Origin: Lichtheimia corymbifera B2541
Taxonomy: Eukaryota > Mucoromycota > Mucoromycetes > Mucorales > Lichtheimiaceae
Assembly (NCBI GenBank): GCA_000697475.1
Contig: JNEU01001157.1
Location: 1 to 64,000 of the forward strand
DNA: 64,000 bases
Direction of reading: 5' to 3'
The notes under the pieces are model-generated. The model had not been told where the DNA came from and did no database searches. It saw only the letters and a program-made list of their open reading frames with translations. Shown one piece after another: positions 22,467 through 34,118 of the stretch. Numbering within the stretch: the stretch's first letter is position 1; every line of letters begins with the position of its first letter. The position numbers and the translations under genes are program-made.

Positions 22467-25026
22467 ATGGACGCACCCGAATTACCCGAGCACCCATGGG
22501 CAACTGAATCCAGAGTCAATGAGGAGGAGCACGATGCTGCAGCTTGTCAACCGGTAGTCGATGACGAGAGCGATAAGACCATTGCACCCTCTTTAATGAA
22601 ACAGTCAACCGAGCATGAAGAAGTGCGTACAACACTATGTCTTTTCGATATTCCTGCAAGCATGTTGACACAACGACATCCATCATTAGACAATGTGTAT
22701 ATGATTACAGCCAATCAATATGCAGAGATTTACAGCAGCTACATGTCGACACCCTTACCTGACGACATTCTCTTCCCTTGGCTTCATGGAGTGGATGGTC
22801 AATATTACTTGCAGAACCTCTTTTTCGGTGTGGATAAAGTGGAAATACCCCGACATCGAGGGATGATGGTTGTGCATGCAGATTCCATGTGTCCGCATCA
22901 TGCAAGAATAGTTCATTCTGTGTTACCTCACGAGATTTTGGATGATGCCACCAGTGATGACGACCTTTCATTCGCTGATACGAGTCGAGGCCCCAATGTC
23001 CATTTACGCAATTTCAAAATCCAGATAGCTCGTTATGCAACCATCAGCGATATTATTGTATATGGATGCGATGCTCATGCAGTGGCAGCACGGATCGCAA
23101 ATGCACAGACCAAGCTGCGTGAGAAACGTCAAAAGGACAATGGAAATGACAGTCTATTGGAATATCGAGTGCTTATGATTCGAGGTACATAGGGTGTTGC
23201 ATGGATACAAAAGGAGGAATGACTAAATGCTTGTATATCAGATCCATTCTCGATGATTGAAGAACATTATCCACATCTTGTCGGCTATGATTCTCGTGGT
23301 GCTTGCATCCACAATATCAGCTTCTCGGAACGTGAGCGGAAGGAGATCCGAGCTATGAGTGAGGCAAACGAGATCACACCTCATGTTTGGGTAAGAGAAA
23401 AACAATGCCAACAAAGAGTCACCCCATCATTAACATTAATGTATATACATCAGGTTGGCAATTCGAATGATGTGCCTGGATCAGCTCGACCTTTGATTGA
23501 TGACGTTTTCGACAATGGCGACTATTATAGCAACGAAGATGACATGGATAATCCTTATCAATTCTCAATCTGCATCGAGTCCTTTGACCTTGCCGAGATG
23601 CCGCAACCATCTACCCTCATGTTGGCTCGTGAGACGCTCAATGACTTGACCAATGAAGAGCTTCCAATCGAGATCATTCACCTTGAATCCCTCTGTTCAT
23701 TTACGCCAACGTCTATCGCTTCATTTGAGCAATTCTTTGCAAAGATGATTCGTTTGCTCGAGTTTATCGATGATCAAGCATCGAGGCATGGAAGGAATAT
23801 ATTGATTCATTGCACGGATGGATACAGCGAGACAAGTTTACTGGTGCTTTCATGGATCATGTACAAGTTACGAATACGATTGCCTGAAGCGTACTTATTC
23901 TTACACGAGAGGCGGAGCTTTTTCGTACTCGCATCCAATATCTTGATTCTGCAATTGATCGAGCATGCTATTCTCCACAATACCGAGAAACCAAAAGAGA
24001 TCGAATCACAGAAACGGAAACGGGATGATTATGATGAGGATGAGGAGGATCAGCCTTTTAATCGACAACAAACTGATACCAGCAGCAGCGACAGCCATGC
24101 AATGAGACGTGATCAACTTGGCTACCCACCTATCATCGCGGATCACAGGCAGCTCTATGATGACACCTATCTCAACATTGTATCCAACCATTTGATGCCA
24201 TCTTCAACATTAAGACATGATAATTGCAACAACAATGATACCCCAACAGCTACATCTACAGCTATCCATCCTATTTCGGAGGAGGAAGAGGAAGAGGAGA
24301 ACAACGACAACGACCAGCATCCATTTTCAGAGGAGCATGTAGCCATGGCAATACCCGCTGAGGACAATGAAATCTGGACACACAACTTATCGAGCCCTTT
24401 ATTACCACCGATTGATCCGCAGGAATTAGCCGACTTTCCATGGTTCTATTCAGACCGATTTGAAGGCTCTTTTCCATCTCGTATTCTACCCAGCTTGTAT
24501 CTTGGCAACCTAAACCATGCTACCAATCCAGAGATGTTGAAAGCCTTACAAATAACGCACGTAGTGAGCGTGGGTGAGCATTCAGGCCTTGATCCAACCC
24601 AATTTCATCTGCTGCTTTTGGACAATCTATATGATGATGGCATTGATTCGATTCGTGGGCGATGGGACGAGGTGACCAAGTTTATTGGTAAGAGTATAAT
24701 AGGTGAGCATGGATATCCATGTACTTATTGAAGGATACTTTTAATTAGATCAAGCAAAAGGGGCCAATTGTCTTATTCATTGTCGTGTCGGTGTCAGCCG
24801 CAGCGCTGCCATTACCATTGGATACATAATGAAGCAACTCGGGATGTCTTTGGTACAAGCCTATCTCTTTGTGCGAGCCAGGAGACTCAATGTCATCATT
24901 CAACCCAACCTCAAGTTTATGTACGAGTTATTGCAGCTAGAACTAGAATTGTTTGGCAAAATGAGTATCCCATGGCCTTCGCTTTGTAAGGAAATCCATT
25001 TAATCAACATTAGTTGCGATCCTTGA
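22467..25026 (+). CDS. pps1: Pps1-like dual-specificity protein phosphatase
   Basis: Exons 22467-23184, 23242-23390, 23454-24687 and 24749-25026 give 792 residues. The C terminus is a dual-specificity phosphatase domain: entry strand FPSRILPSLYLGNLNHA, then catalytic loop HCRVGVSRSA with the Cys and Arg of the HCX5R motif, followed by ITIGYIMK. An earlier phosphatase-like domain has a loop reading HCTDGYSETS, which keeps the Cys but has Glu where the Arg should be, so it is probably not catalytic. The N-terminal third matches the conserved Pps1 region (VVHADSMCPHHARI). Pps1 in yeast acts in DNA replication and cell-cycle control; this role is inferred by family. A Gln/Asp/Glu-rich linker joins the two domains. 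The exon 3 to 4 junction lies just before the active-site exon. Confidence 0.92.
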
Positions 25027-25783
25027 TGCTTGTAAAACACTACCACTACTACTATCCACTTTTAACAATGAATAAGGAATTCCTGCATTCTATGTATTAA
25101 ACGACTCTACAATAATAATCAAGCTAGTCTCGGTCGATGTGATGGATTTAGAATGGATCTTCATCGTCGGTTGTGGGGCGACATTCAATAGTTACTCCTT
25201 AGAAACCTGTGGCGATCCTTATCATTATAGACGACAATGGCAACGAGTGTGTGAATTAATAGGCATGCTTAAACGGTAAGACTTCATTGTTGATATCAAA
25301 GAGAGGAATAAATAGAAAAAAGGAGAAACTGTGTACACAGACAAAAAAAGCTGTCGATCAAGGCAACAACTATGAAATAAAGAAAAGATTGATGTTGAAA
25401 GAACAAAGGGCTATGTGCGAAAAAAAGAGTGCGAAACTCTAGGTACAGAGAAAAAGAAAAAAGGGCTGAAAGTGGGTGTGAGAGAGGTTGGGGGGTGCGA
25501 GATTAGGGTAGAGTAAGTTGTGTGTGTTTTTCTTCTTTTTGGGAAATAGAAAAAATAAAAAGGAATAACAAGAAAAGGGCATGTTTCTACTGCAACGCCC
25601 AGGGGAATGAGCGAGCAAGGTATCCAACAAGCTGAGAATGTGTGCATTGTATATAAGGCGTATATGATGTGCGGAATTGTTGAGGATGGATGTGAGTTGC
25701 GGTGTTGATGTCAATAGGTAATTTTGCGTACAGAGATGGCGTTGTCATACTGGAGAAGAGTTTGATGGGCATAGTGCACGTTG
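25027..25783. other. Convergent intergenic region
   Basis: The region lies between the 3' ends of the phosphatase gene and the bHLH-zip gene. It has A-rich and G-rich purine stretches at about 25310-25600 (for example AGAAAAAGAAAAAAGGGCTG). Short frames on the minus strand here are Phe/Pro/Leu-rich products of this composition and are not taken as genes. Confidence 0.6.
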
Positions 25784-27195
25784 TTAAAAAGTGTACATCT
25801 TTTCCATGGCTTGCCTCTGGAGCACGCCATGCTGGAACTTTTTCAACGTTTCATTCTCCTGCACCAATCTTTCCACCTCTGACAAGAGCTCAGTTTGCAT
25901 GTTCTTCAGATGTTGGATTTGTTGCACAGCTAGTTTTTTTTGTGTGTGAGCACGTGATATGTATTTTGGGATCATCTTTCTACTTTTACTTACTGCGTGT
26001 AAGCAATGCAGCCTTGCTCATCTTCTTGTTAGTGCATCCAGGCAAATGCTTTCGTAGTTCATCGAAACCATCTTTGATTTGGGCACGTCGCTTTTGCTCG
26101 GATTGAATATGGATTTGTCGTCGAAGCTCAGCAGTGGTCATGCCACGCCTAAAATTTATATTAGCATATACATGCAGATGTTCAAAGTGATATGAGCACT
26201 TACTCTTCAGCTTCCTTGTCAATCTCATCATCGTCAAGCTGTGGCTCATCATCCAAGTCGTCCTTTTCCGTGTCAGTGTTGGCCTTTTTCTTTTTGGCTG
26301 CACTCTCATCGGAAGAAGGCGATGATCGCTTACGCTTGTTACGCTTGGCATCCATCTTTCTTTCATACGTCTCCTTTGAATATTCAAGGAATTCAGTATG
26401 ATAGAATTCCATGGGCACAGCATTAGCACGAGCAATGGTCTCTTTAACGCGCTCAGTGGTTGAATTCGTGAAAGTAGATGATGGAACAAGTGGGGTGATA
26501 AGCTGTGGATGTGGGGTGGCAACAGCCACAGCAGCAGCAGCGGCAGCAGCAGTGGCGTTGTTTTGTTGTTGATCCAAGGCTTGGGTTGTCAAGACAAGTT
26601 GTGCCGAATGCTCATGGTTGGTACCAGCTGCAGTGGGTGGTGTTTGAGGCGATGAGGTCGACGAAACAGAATCGGGGCTACCGGGATGTTGCTGCTGTTG
26701 CTGCTTGTCGCCATAGTAACCCATGCGGGACGACATGGTGGGATACGCCATAGGCATCGCCTGATACATTTGTTGAAAGGCATAGTCTATTAAGGAGAGA
26801 GAGATCGGCAAAGTGTATCAGCCATCGACAGAATATCATGGAGAGAGGAAATTCACATTCACACACGCTCACACACAGCATAACCCCTTACATCCACTAG
26901 ACTCATTTCAACCCCTTCTCTCACTCGAGTATTTTTTAACCCATGGGCCAATCATAACGGCACCCTTTTATGAAGTCAAAACTCCGTAGGAGGGGGTTAT
27001 AACGCGTGCTTTACCTTGATAGGCGTAAGGCGGCTGCTGATGCTGCTGAGTCCCATCAAATGTAACAGGTGGAGGTGAAGACGATGATGCTGCTGAAGGC
27101 GAACCCATGTTTGCATTAAAGTTGGACATCATTGACCCGATGGGATAATCAGCAAGGTATTGGTTCGAGGTGTTGGAAAGGACGATTTCACTCAT
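25784..27195 (-). CDS. bHLH-leucine-zipper transcription factor (Myc/Max/MLX type)
   Basis: Exons read from the right: 27015-27195, 26204-26786, 25994-26148 and 25784-25929, giving 354 residues. The first two thirds are low complexity: Ser/Pro, a Gln run, an Ala run and a Lys/Asp/Glu-rich stretch with a likely nuclear signal (RKMDAKRNKRKR, AAKKKKA). The bHLH follows: basic region RRQIHIQSEQKRR with the H-x3-E-x-x-R pattern of E-box (CACGTG) binders, helix 1 AQIKDGFDELRKHL, loop PGCTNKKM, and helix 2 SKAALLTRTVQQIQHLK. It runs directly into a heptad of Leu residues (LKNMQTELL, VERLVQENETL). It is probably a homodimer or heterodimer on E-boxes; targets are unknown. Ino4, Max/MLX or SREBP-like groups are possible, but no SREBP Tyr is seen in the basic region. 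Confidence 0.9.
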
Positions 27196-27265
27196 GGTCG
27201 AAATTGTTGTTGTCGCAAGGATGGTCGAGAGGATAACAATAGGATGAGGGATTTAAAAACGAGTG

Positions 27266-27289
27266 GTGTGTGTGTGTGTGTGTGTGTGT
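27266..27289. repeat. GT microsatellite
   Basis: Alternating GT run upstream of the bHLH-zip gene start, on the plus strand. Simple-sequence repeat. Confidence 0.9.
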
Positions 27290-29835
27290 AAAAAGTATCA
27301 ACGAGTGTAGTGGGGGTGTCAACGGTAACCAATCGCTCAAAGGAATGAAAGGAATGACTGGTGTGGTGGATGTTGCGTTTGCACAAGCAAAAAAGCTGGC
27401 GAGATGGGATGAATGGGTTGGTGGTGGTAGTAGTAGTGAAAGGAAAAGAAGAGGAAAAATGGGAGGGATTGTTCAAGTAGTTTTTGGGTTCTCTGCAACA
27501 AACCAAAAAAAAGGGAGCCAGCAAATCCATCGCTTGTGCAACGATGTGCAAAGGCTGCAACTTGTTATTTGCTTGGCTGGAGCAAAAAGGAAGGAGCGTT
27601 AATGAAGCACTATTATAAATTGGTTTTTTTTTGCGCTTTGTCTAATGATATTTGATGGATCACCGAATAATGTATGCTGTATGCATGTGTTGCCAATGCA
27701 GCATATCCAACACCACGCAAATACAAACATTGGATTGCCGGGTTTGTTGTGCTTGTAGGCAATAAAGTTATGCGAATGATATCATCCGCGCTCGTTGGTT
27801 GCACTAGCCTAGCAGCAATGTATTAGAGTTAGCAGCTTTTCTTTTGTTCACAACCCCGAACCGGAGCAGAAATCCCAGTAAATGTGTAAAAAGCAAAAGG
27901 CTGTTTATTATTATAGTTTTGGTTGAATAAGGGAGACAAATGCATATGTATCCAACAGCGCCACAGTAATGGTAACGGGGAAAGAATAGCCCATGCCGGC
28001 AGACAACAGTCCTGCTTTTCCTATTGGTCGTGAATGCCGAAAGTATTCATCTTTACCTGCATTGTAGCAACAGCATCCGATTACGCGAGTGTACGCATGC
28101 CCACCCCCACAACAACGAAGCTCAGATGAATGACATGCAGCAATAGCCATCACCGCTTCCTTTTCTCACTACTTGCTTTTCCCATCACCCTTCATATGAA
28201 AGAACCAGCATTGTGTATGTGTGTCTCAATGATCGATCACTTATTCCACTGTGGCGTATTACTATTACTATACCCGATAAACTTGATGAGTGGATGAATC
28301 ATTCTAAACATACGGGTGCACGTGCATTGACAATCGACTTGGTTTTGCCCTGGAGTGTTTCAATCACAGCGTCTCATCCTTGAACCGTGTAGCCCAAATC
28401 TCTTTTTATCCTGATCGGCACAAATACAGATTGTGAATGGCGACGCCCAATCGCAAAGTCAACATCAATGAACAACTTTCGGGCAATGGCTTATGAGATC
28501 AGCTGATATGAGCAGTGCATGTTTTATATGGTTGAGATAGTAGTCGTAGTAGGAGGAGGGATCCCAATTGTAAAGAGACGTGGAACAGGGCTGTGACACG
28601 ACAGCATTGTGTTTTGGAATCTATCATCTTCTTCAATCCCTCTTCTTTTCCCCTTATGACATTATGCATCTACTCGTTTCTATCCTTCTTTTACATTTAC
28701 ATTCAATGAGAATGCCTTATCAACATGTTGGGAAAGGGGGCTGCTGCTGACATTGATGATACTCCTACTGATAAGGGTGCTGTAAGACCTGATAAAGAAC
28801 CCTCTATCGAATATATATGCACATGGCAAGACATAAACAATCCTTTACTTTTTTCCTTTTCTTCTGCGAGAGATCGACACCACTAGCAACACAAGGAAAG
28901 AGCACGATGCCCTTTTTCTTTCCCCCATCGGCATTGCCATAATGGGATGATGAGACCCTTATCATTTCGGGATCTTCCGAACCACCCATACAGCGGTGCA
29001 CGAGTGAAGAATGGTGGTTGTGGTGGCAAGTGTTGAAAAGAACTACCCAAATGTGCACGTGTAAATACATTGGCTCCCGCTTCTTGCCGCAGGTAATGTT
29101 TTGTGTTATGATTGCACAAGCACATGGTTGCTCCCTCCCCTATATCGGATATTCCGCACATACACACATACACACCCGTCATCAAATAATCATCGAGAAA
29201 GACAGGGAAAGAAATTGCTGGATGACACGAAACTCATGTAGGAATGTCCTTAAAAGGTTATTCTTTATTTATCGTCGCAATTGGCGCCCTGTGTGTTTGC
29301 TTTACAATGACATGCATAAATTTTTGCTGCTTACTCAATGATCCGGTCGCCAAGTATAGCTGTATCTGATAAGGAGAAATGATCACATTTTTGCTAAATG
29401 GATGTATGAAAGTGCGAGGTTGACAACAGCACATTGCTCATGAGTGTGGATATACTATACGATAACTATGGCGTGTGTGCATGAGTGCTTCCTTCTTTGT
29501 TATTGCTGCGGCCCATGTCTAAAGGCTTGTATATCATCGGTAAGAAAAGGAAGAAATAAATAGGTATAAAAAACAAAGACCAGGCGAATAATGGAATTCT
29601 GCTGTTTGTGTTCCGATTTGCTTGTCAACGGTTTATCTGACACATGCGTCGTACAAAAATGAGCAAGTGTTTGGAAAAGCTGAAAGGGAAGGCCCGGTAA
29701 CAGCAGCTACTGCAATGATAGGAAAATGATTCAAAATAGCCAACTCAAACGATAAGCTTCGTGCAACACCTCTTTCTCCCTCTCCTCCCTCTAGGCATTG
29801 CTTCACTTTAACCACAATCATCATCCCTGCTCGCG

Positions 29836-29845
29836 TATATATAAA
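29836..29845 (+). promoter_or_regulatory. Candidate TATA box
   Basis: TATATATAAA lies 58 bases before the ATG at 29903, in a stretch followed by pyrimidine-rich leader sequence. The spacing fits a transcription start near 29870 and a leader of about 30 bases. It is the main support, beside the intron, for the small gene downstream. Confidence 0.5.
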
Positions 29846-29902
29846 CCCACTCAACTCTTACCCGTCAAATTTCTTGCTGTGCCTGTAACCTGCTTAATCA
29901 CA

Positions 29903-30125
29903 ATGACCTCTTTTCTTGCTAACGGCATCACTACAATCATGGCCTATCATCATCCCCAATTCTATGTGACAACACATACTCGCCCATCAAAGATGCAACG
30001 CACTTGTGCTGTATGTGGTTCAAAAAACCATATGACAAGTAAGCAATAACGCTTGTGTTTTTATTCATTCGTTATTAACAGGCATATACCATATCGTTAT
30101 AGAGCACTGCCCTGTTCATCCATAA
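29903..30125 (+). CDS. Possible small Cys/His protein (59 residues)
   Basis: Exons 29903-30038 and 30082-30125 join in phase across a 43-base intron with a GTAAGC donor and a TTATTAACAG acceptor. The product is 59 residues. Its second half holds CAVCGSKNH followed, 14 residues on, by EHCPVHP: a CxxC-x4-H and HCPxH spacing that could hold one zinc ion. No family is recognised. Support is a TATA-like box at a sensible distance, a plausible intron whose removal creates the second Cys/His half, and a reasonable context around the ATG. Against it: the length is short, no conservation can be checked, and the intron is near the lower size limit. It may also be a spurious reading of a non-coding transcript. 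Confidence 0.4.
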
Positions 30126-31796
30126 GATGATTGGCATCGATCCCGTACGACATGACGCTATATATATACCCTTTTATCATTCACATCTTCCGTACACACA
30201 TCATTCAACGCCGCAACGAAAAAGTAACATCCATTGCATCATTCCTCTCACTCATCACAACATACAACATCCTTCTTTTTGTTTCTGAGGACAACATCAT
30301 CAGCTATAATCTGTGGCATGATGGAATCTGTATACGCGAGTTACCCACCACATCCCTTGCTTTCGTTTCCAACATACAGCTTTCTATGGTCGAGGATTCT
30401 CTCTCTCTCTCTATGGTTGTGCCTCCATTCCTTTTTGCATGTACACACACACACACATTTTTATTTGCTTTCCATCTTATGATGATTTTCACAGTAGTGA
30501 ACTGAATGCTTTCCTTGACATTCCTTCTCCTTCCATGGTTTGGCACCTGTAGACCCAATCACTCATTTTCATGTTCCATCTTTTAATAAATACATACCGC
30601 CATTTAAAGAGTGGCCGATAACGATGCGTGTGTGTGTATATATGTGTACCTTTGGGGTTGTCGTAAGATTTTGATCCGCAAAAGGAAACAGGCAGATAAA
30701 ATTGTGGATCATGCACTGAGATGCACCGCTTCCGAAACCTTGTGCTGACGTGATGCATACCGTGATGCAAAAATCAACAAACACGGCACACAAAAACCCC
30801 CTCATTGCCGAGTCTCCTTGTATCTACTTAACCCTTGCCGAGTACTGTTTACGCGTATCCCTTTAAATTCATAAGCATGGAAGGGTAAAGATCAACATCA
30901 ACAACAACAACGAGGATAAGGATCAGCATGAATGTGTGTATGTATGTTTGTTATCGGGGTCGTGGTTGGGGGGGGGAGAAGAGAGAATGACCCTGCTTCC
31001 GAGTGAAAATATCAAACATGCTATGCCCTTCTCCCCTTGTTTAGTTCAAACACAGAAAAAGCGAAATGCATAATATGCAACAATAACGTTGATTGTTTAT
31101 ATCGTGCTTTAGTAGCATGTTGTTATTATCTTATACACAAACTGCCTTTGTCTTTTGTCTATGTTAAGGAAAAAGGAACAACCGGGAAAAGAAATAGAAG
31201 ACCTTAAATCGGGGGAGTCGGATAGTTCCGTGGTGGTGGTGGTGGTGGTGGTGGTGCAATTCATCGCACAATGTCACATCCCCGCTACGTATTCTCAACC
31301 AGTCAAACAGCATAAATCACGCACATGATCTTCAAAACAATTGAGGCATTTTGTATTTTGGAGTATCCTTCATTTTATTGATATATGTATTTGAGTGGGG
31401 GGTCAGTCGTCGTCGGGTTCATTGGCGTATATGCATAAATCCAAGTTTCTCCATGTATACAAAAGACAACGGTAAAAGAACAACCCAGTGCATGCGCACG
31501 TCCCCTGCCTTTTCCTCTTGCACTCTCTCTCTTTAGCCAATCATCCTAAAAAGTCCGTCTCCGATCCAAAAATACTGCATGCAGGCATATCCATATTGAT
31601 CGGCATTCTGCTGTTGTTTGTGTCCGTATTTCCGTTCACCCCATCCAATTAAGCTGATCATTGTAAAAAAGGAGGGATACCAATTGCATCGATCCAACTG
31701 CCGTTTAATGCTGTATATGATGTATTCAAATGATGGGTGGTTGTTGTCAAATTATTACGTACGATGAAGAAGGTGATTGTAACGTGGTAGCTGTCA
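30126..31796. other. Gene-poor region with simple repeats
   Basis: About 1.7 kb with no supported gene. It contains CT and CA runs near 30395-30460, a GGT triplet run at 31230-31256, and poly-G near 30970. Overlapping short frames on both strands encode low-complexity peptides. The right end is the 3' flank of the SRA1-domain gene. Confidence 0.55.
31230..31256. repeat. GGT triplet microsatellite
   Basis: Nine consecutive GGT/TGG units in non-coding DNA. Simple-sequence repeat. Confidence 0.9.
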
Positions 31797-32583
31797 CTAC
31801 GATGATGCCTTTTGAGCAAGATCAACCAGTCGCTTGAGACCAATGAGCCAATTTCCATGTTTGTCGTATTCAGTCGTCATCAATCGTGTATGAATTTCCA
31901 AGCTCTTTTCCCAATTCTTGTCTTGTAATGCTTTCACACCACGCACAAAAAAAAAGTTGTCAACATGGATATTGTATCATCACACACATCTCCAACACCA
32001 AATAACATTACCTTGGCTAAACTCGCTTAATGATTGAACTACACAATCGGGGATCTCATTCTTATCCAACTCGTCCAACATCCCATTGATGCGTCCCTGA
32101 GTATCCTGGAATATCCGCTTGTTGGGACCTGCCTGCAAGATAAACAATACATGTCAGATGATCCCACTCCCCCTTGACGAAATAGGAGGAAGATATGTTG
32201 CCAACAACCCTCCCTAGATATTGCTTACCGTGAAGCATGGTTCACATTGACTAAGGATGGATTGCATTGCTTGTACAATACTCTCCCGGCCATGGCTATT
32301 GTTGTTGCCATCGTCTGTAGTTGTAGCTTCTCTCTTTTTGAAAATCTACCCATAGATCTATTAGCGGCTCATGAAGAACGAGTGACAACCAAAGGAAAAG
32401 TACTGCATCGGGTGGATCGTTCTATTATAGATGAGGGAGCATTTGTGTGAGCAGCTTCATTGGTGCACAGTAGTAGTAATTGGTCGCTGATCCCTGTACC
32501 CAATGATTCTCAATGGTGGCGTTTCGAAAGTCGGTTGATGGAGGAGGCCCTTTTGGAGGTGGTCCTGTGGGTGATGGTGCCAT
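31797..32583 (-). CDS. SRA1-domain protein (steroid receptor RNA activator / Sec31 C-terminal fold)
   Basis: Five exons, read from the right: 32500-32583, 32404-32421, 32229-32345, 32012-32132 and 31797-31930, giving 157 residues. The N terminus is Pro-rich (GPPPKGPPP) followed by HWNDPPDA, the short motif also found in animal SRA1 proteins. The rest is a helical bundle: ESIVQAMQSIL, KRIFQDTQGRINGMLDEL and the signature NWEKSLEIHTRLMTTEYDKHGNWLIG split over the last exon, ending GLKRLVDLA. The same fold ends the COPII coat protein Sec31, but here it stands alone. Animal SRA1 proteins have been linked to RNA-protein complexes; the fungal role is unknown. Exon 2 is only 18 bases, so the model is less secure there, but all phases close. 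Confidence 0.82.
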
Positions 32584-32780
32584 GGCAACAAGAAAAGCAG
32601 AAAAGAGCAATTTAAAGGGGTGGACACTGACCTCTTGGAATAGATATAATTTTCCGACTGTGCTACTCAGTTGTTGCACACCTTTAGTTTGCACTTTCAC
32701 GCCTATGCACCATCCCTAGCCACGTGCCACCTCTCCCGCATCACCCTGCTATACACCAACCCATATCCTTGCTCGGTGCT

Positions 32781-33858
32781 ATGCGCCATCATAACTCCAA
32801 CTACAATTCCAATGTATTTTATCAGCTGTCATGCAATGGGACCTTAGTTAAAGCTTCATCAAATCCTCTAGTTCAAGATTTCGCTTCGCTTAAGACGTCG
32901 GATGAGGAAGAGATGCAATCATCCTCAGCACAACATGAGCCACAATCGTTGACATCAGCAAGTGTGGAACCACCATTGTCATCACAGCATGAGGCACAAT
33001 CATCGTCATTACAGCATATGGAACCATCATCGTCTTCGCAACATGTTGTCGGGCTATTAACCACCTCATTTACACCATCACATTCATCTACACAACCACA
33101 GCAATCATCCCACCAATCCGATGAGCCTTCAACAACCAAGCCAACCCAACAGAAATCGCCATCACCCCAGCCAAAGAAGACAATTACAATCAACCTCACA
33201 GCCAAACTTGTATCAGACCGTACATTTACCACCATCCATCGGCGACAGCGTGAATGGAGAGAGAAGCATAAAAAGGATACAACATCCACCAAGCGAGCAA
33301 AGCAGGCCAGGACTCGTGAAATTGGACGCAATCGATTTTATTGCAAATTTGGATCCAATGTTCGACACAAAGCTGCTGCATCTGGTGAGAAGAAGGCTCG
33401 GAGCGTGATAAATTTCTATGGATCATGGACAGGAAGAAACAGCAGGGTCAAAGGGCATTCGTGGAGGACGTCAACAGAAGATCCAAGAAAGAATGAATTG
33501 TCCTGAGAATGATCACGTGCTTGTGGTGGACGAGTACAATACTACAAAGACTTGTGGGAGTTGTTTACACCTGGTGGAATTGCAATGGCAGCGACAAGAA
33601 GATGGCACCTATAGGCGTTGTAAAGGGGCGGTCAACTGCTCAAATCCTCGTTGTCCACGTCGACTTGCCAGTAATCAAACTACCAAGGGTCGAGATGCAT
33701 CTGGAGCTGAGAATATTGCCCTTTCTGGATTATCAACGTTGATGTCTACAGATTCCAAGCCCTTACCAGCATTTCAGCGTGGGGGTCATACCACAGCGTA
33801 TCATCTCGCTGCACCATATCAATCCAAAACCATCATCGGGGCCAGTTATGGCCACTAA
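32781..33858 (+). pseudogene. Fanzor/TnpB-like RNA-guided nuclease remnant, frameshifted and lacking its N-terminal half
   Basis: Two overlapping plus-strand frames join only through a frameshift between about 33427 and 33450. The first (from ATG 32781) has a Ser/Gln/His-rich stretch, a basic region, and VINFYGSW near 33409-33430, resembling the strand that holds RuvC-II in Fanzor proteins. The second frame, to 33858, carries SKGIRGGRQQKI and then VVDEYNTTKTC with D at 33529. A zinc ribbon follows (CGSC from 33553, then CKGAVNC and NPRC), and GRDASGAENIAL with the RuvC-III Asp at 33694. This order is the C-terminal half of Fanzor/TnpB nucleases. I find no RuvC-I Asp motif upstream. It is either a decayed copy or a sequence with one base error plus a lost N terminus. 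It could also be a domesticated fragment. Confidence 0.72.
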
Positions 33859-34118
33859 TAGTGACCACACTTTGTATGTGGATAAAATTATGGGTAAGCC
33901 ATTCTGTCTAGCTCTACGATTTAGTGACTGACATGGATGGTGTAAATAGCTCAAGCCTAATTTTCCGATCACTCTTGGATGATGTTTCACCAGGGCGGTG
34001 CCAGTAGATACGACATATCTTTGATACAATCATAGGACTCTTCTTGAGCATAAAAAGATCATATAGCTTCTCCCTTTACTTTGAATAAACTCTTTATTGC
34101 CATTGTTACACAAGCTTG

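Larger units (their letters stand above)
27196..29902. other. 2.7 kb gene-poor region
   Basis: The left part is the promoter and leader of the bHLH-zip gene, with a GT microsatellite at 27266-27289 and a purine-rich tract at 27420-27500. The rest contains many short frames on both strands, none longer than about 110 codons and none with a recognisable domain or a splice partner I could join. No tRNA-like A and B boxes were recognised by eye. It may hold regulatory DNA or non-coding transcripts that cannot be called from sequence alone. Confidence 0.55.

Noticed and set aside
25411..25772. Minus-strand frames rich in Phe, Pro and Leu
   Set aside because: They come from purine-rich plus-strand DNA 3' of two convergent genes, with no domain or splice structure.
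33404..33446. Short intron to repair the Fanzor-like frame
   Set aside because: A 40-base intron with a poor donor would remove the conserved FYGSW part and lead into the wrong frame.
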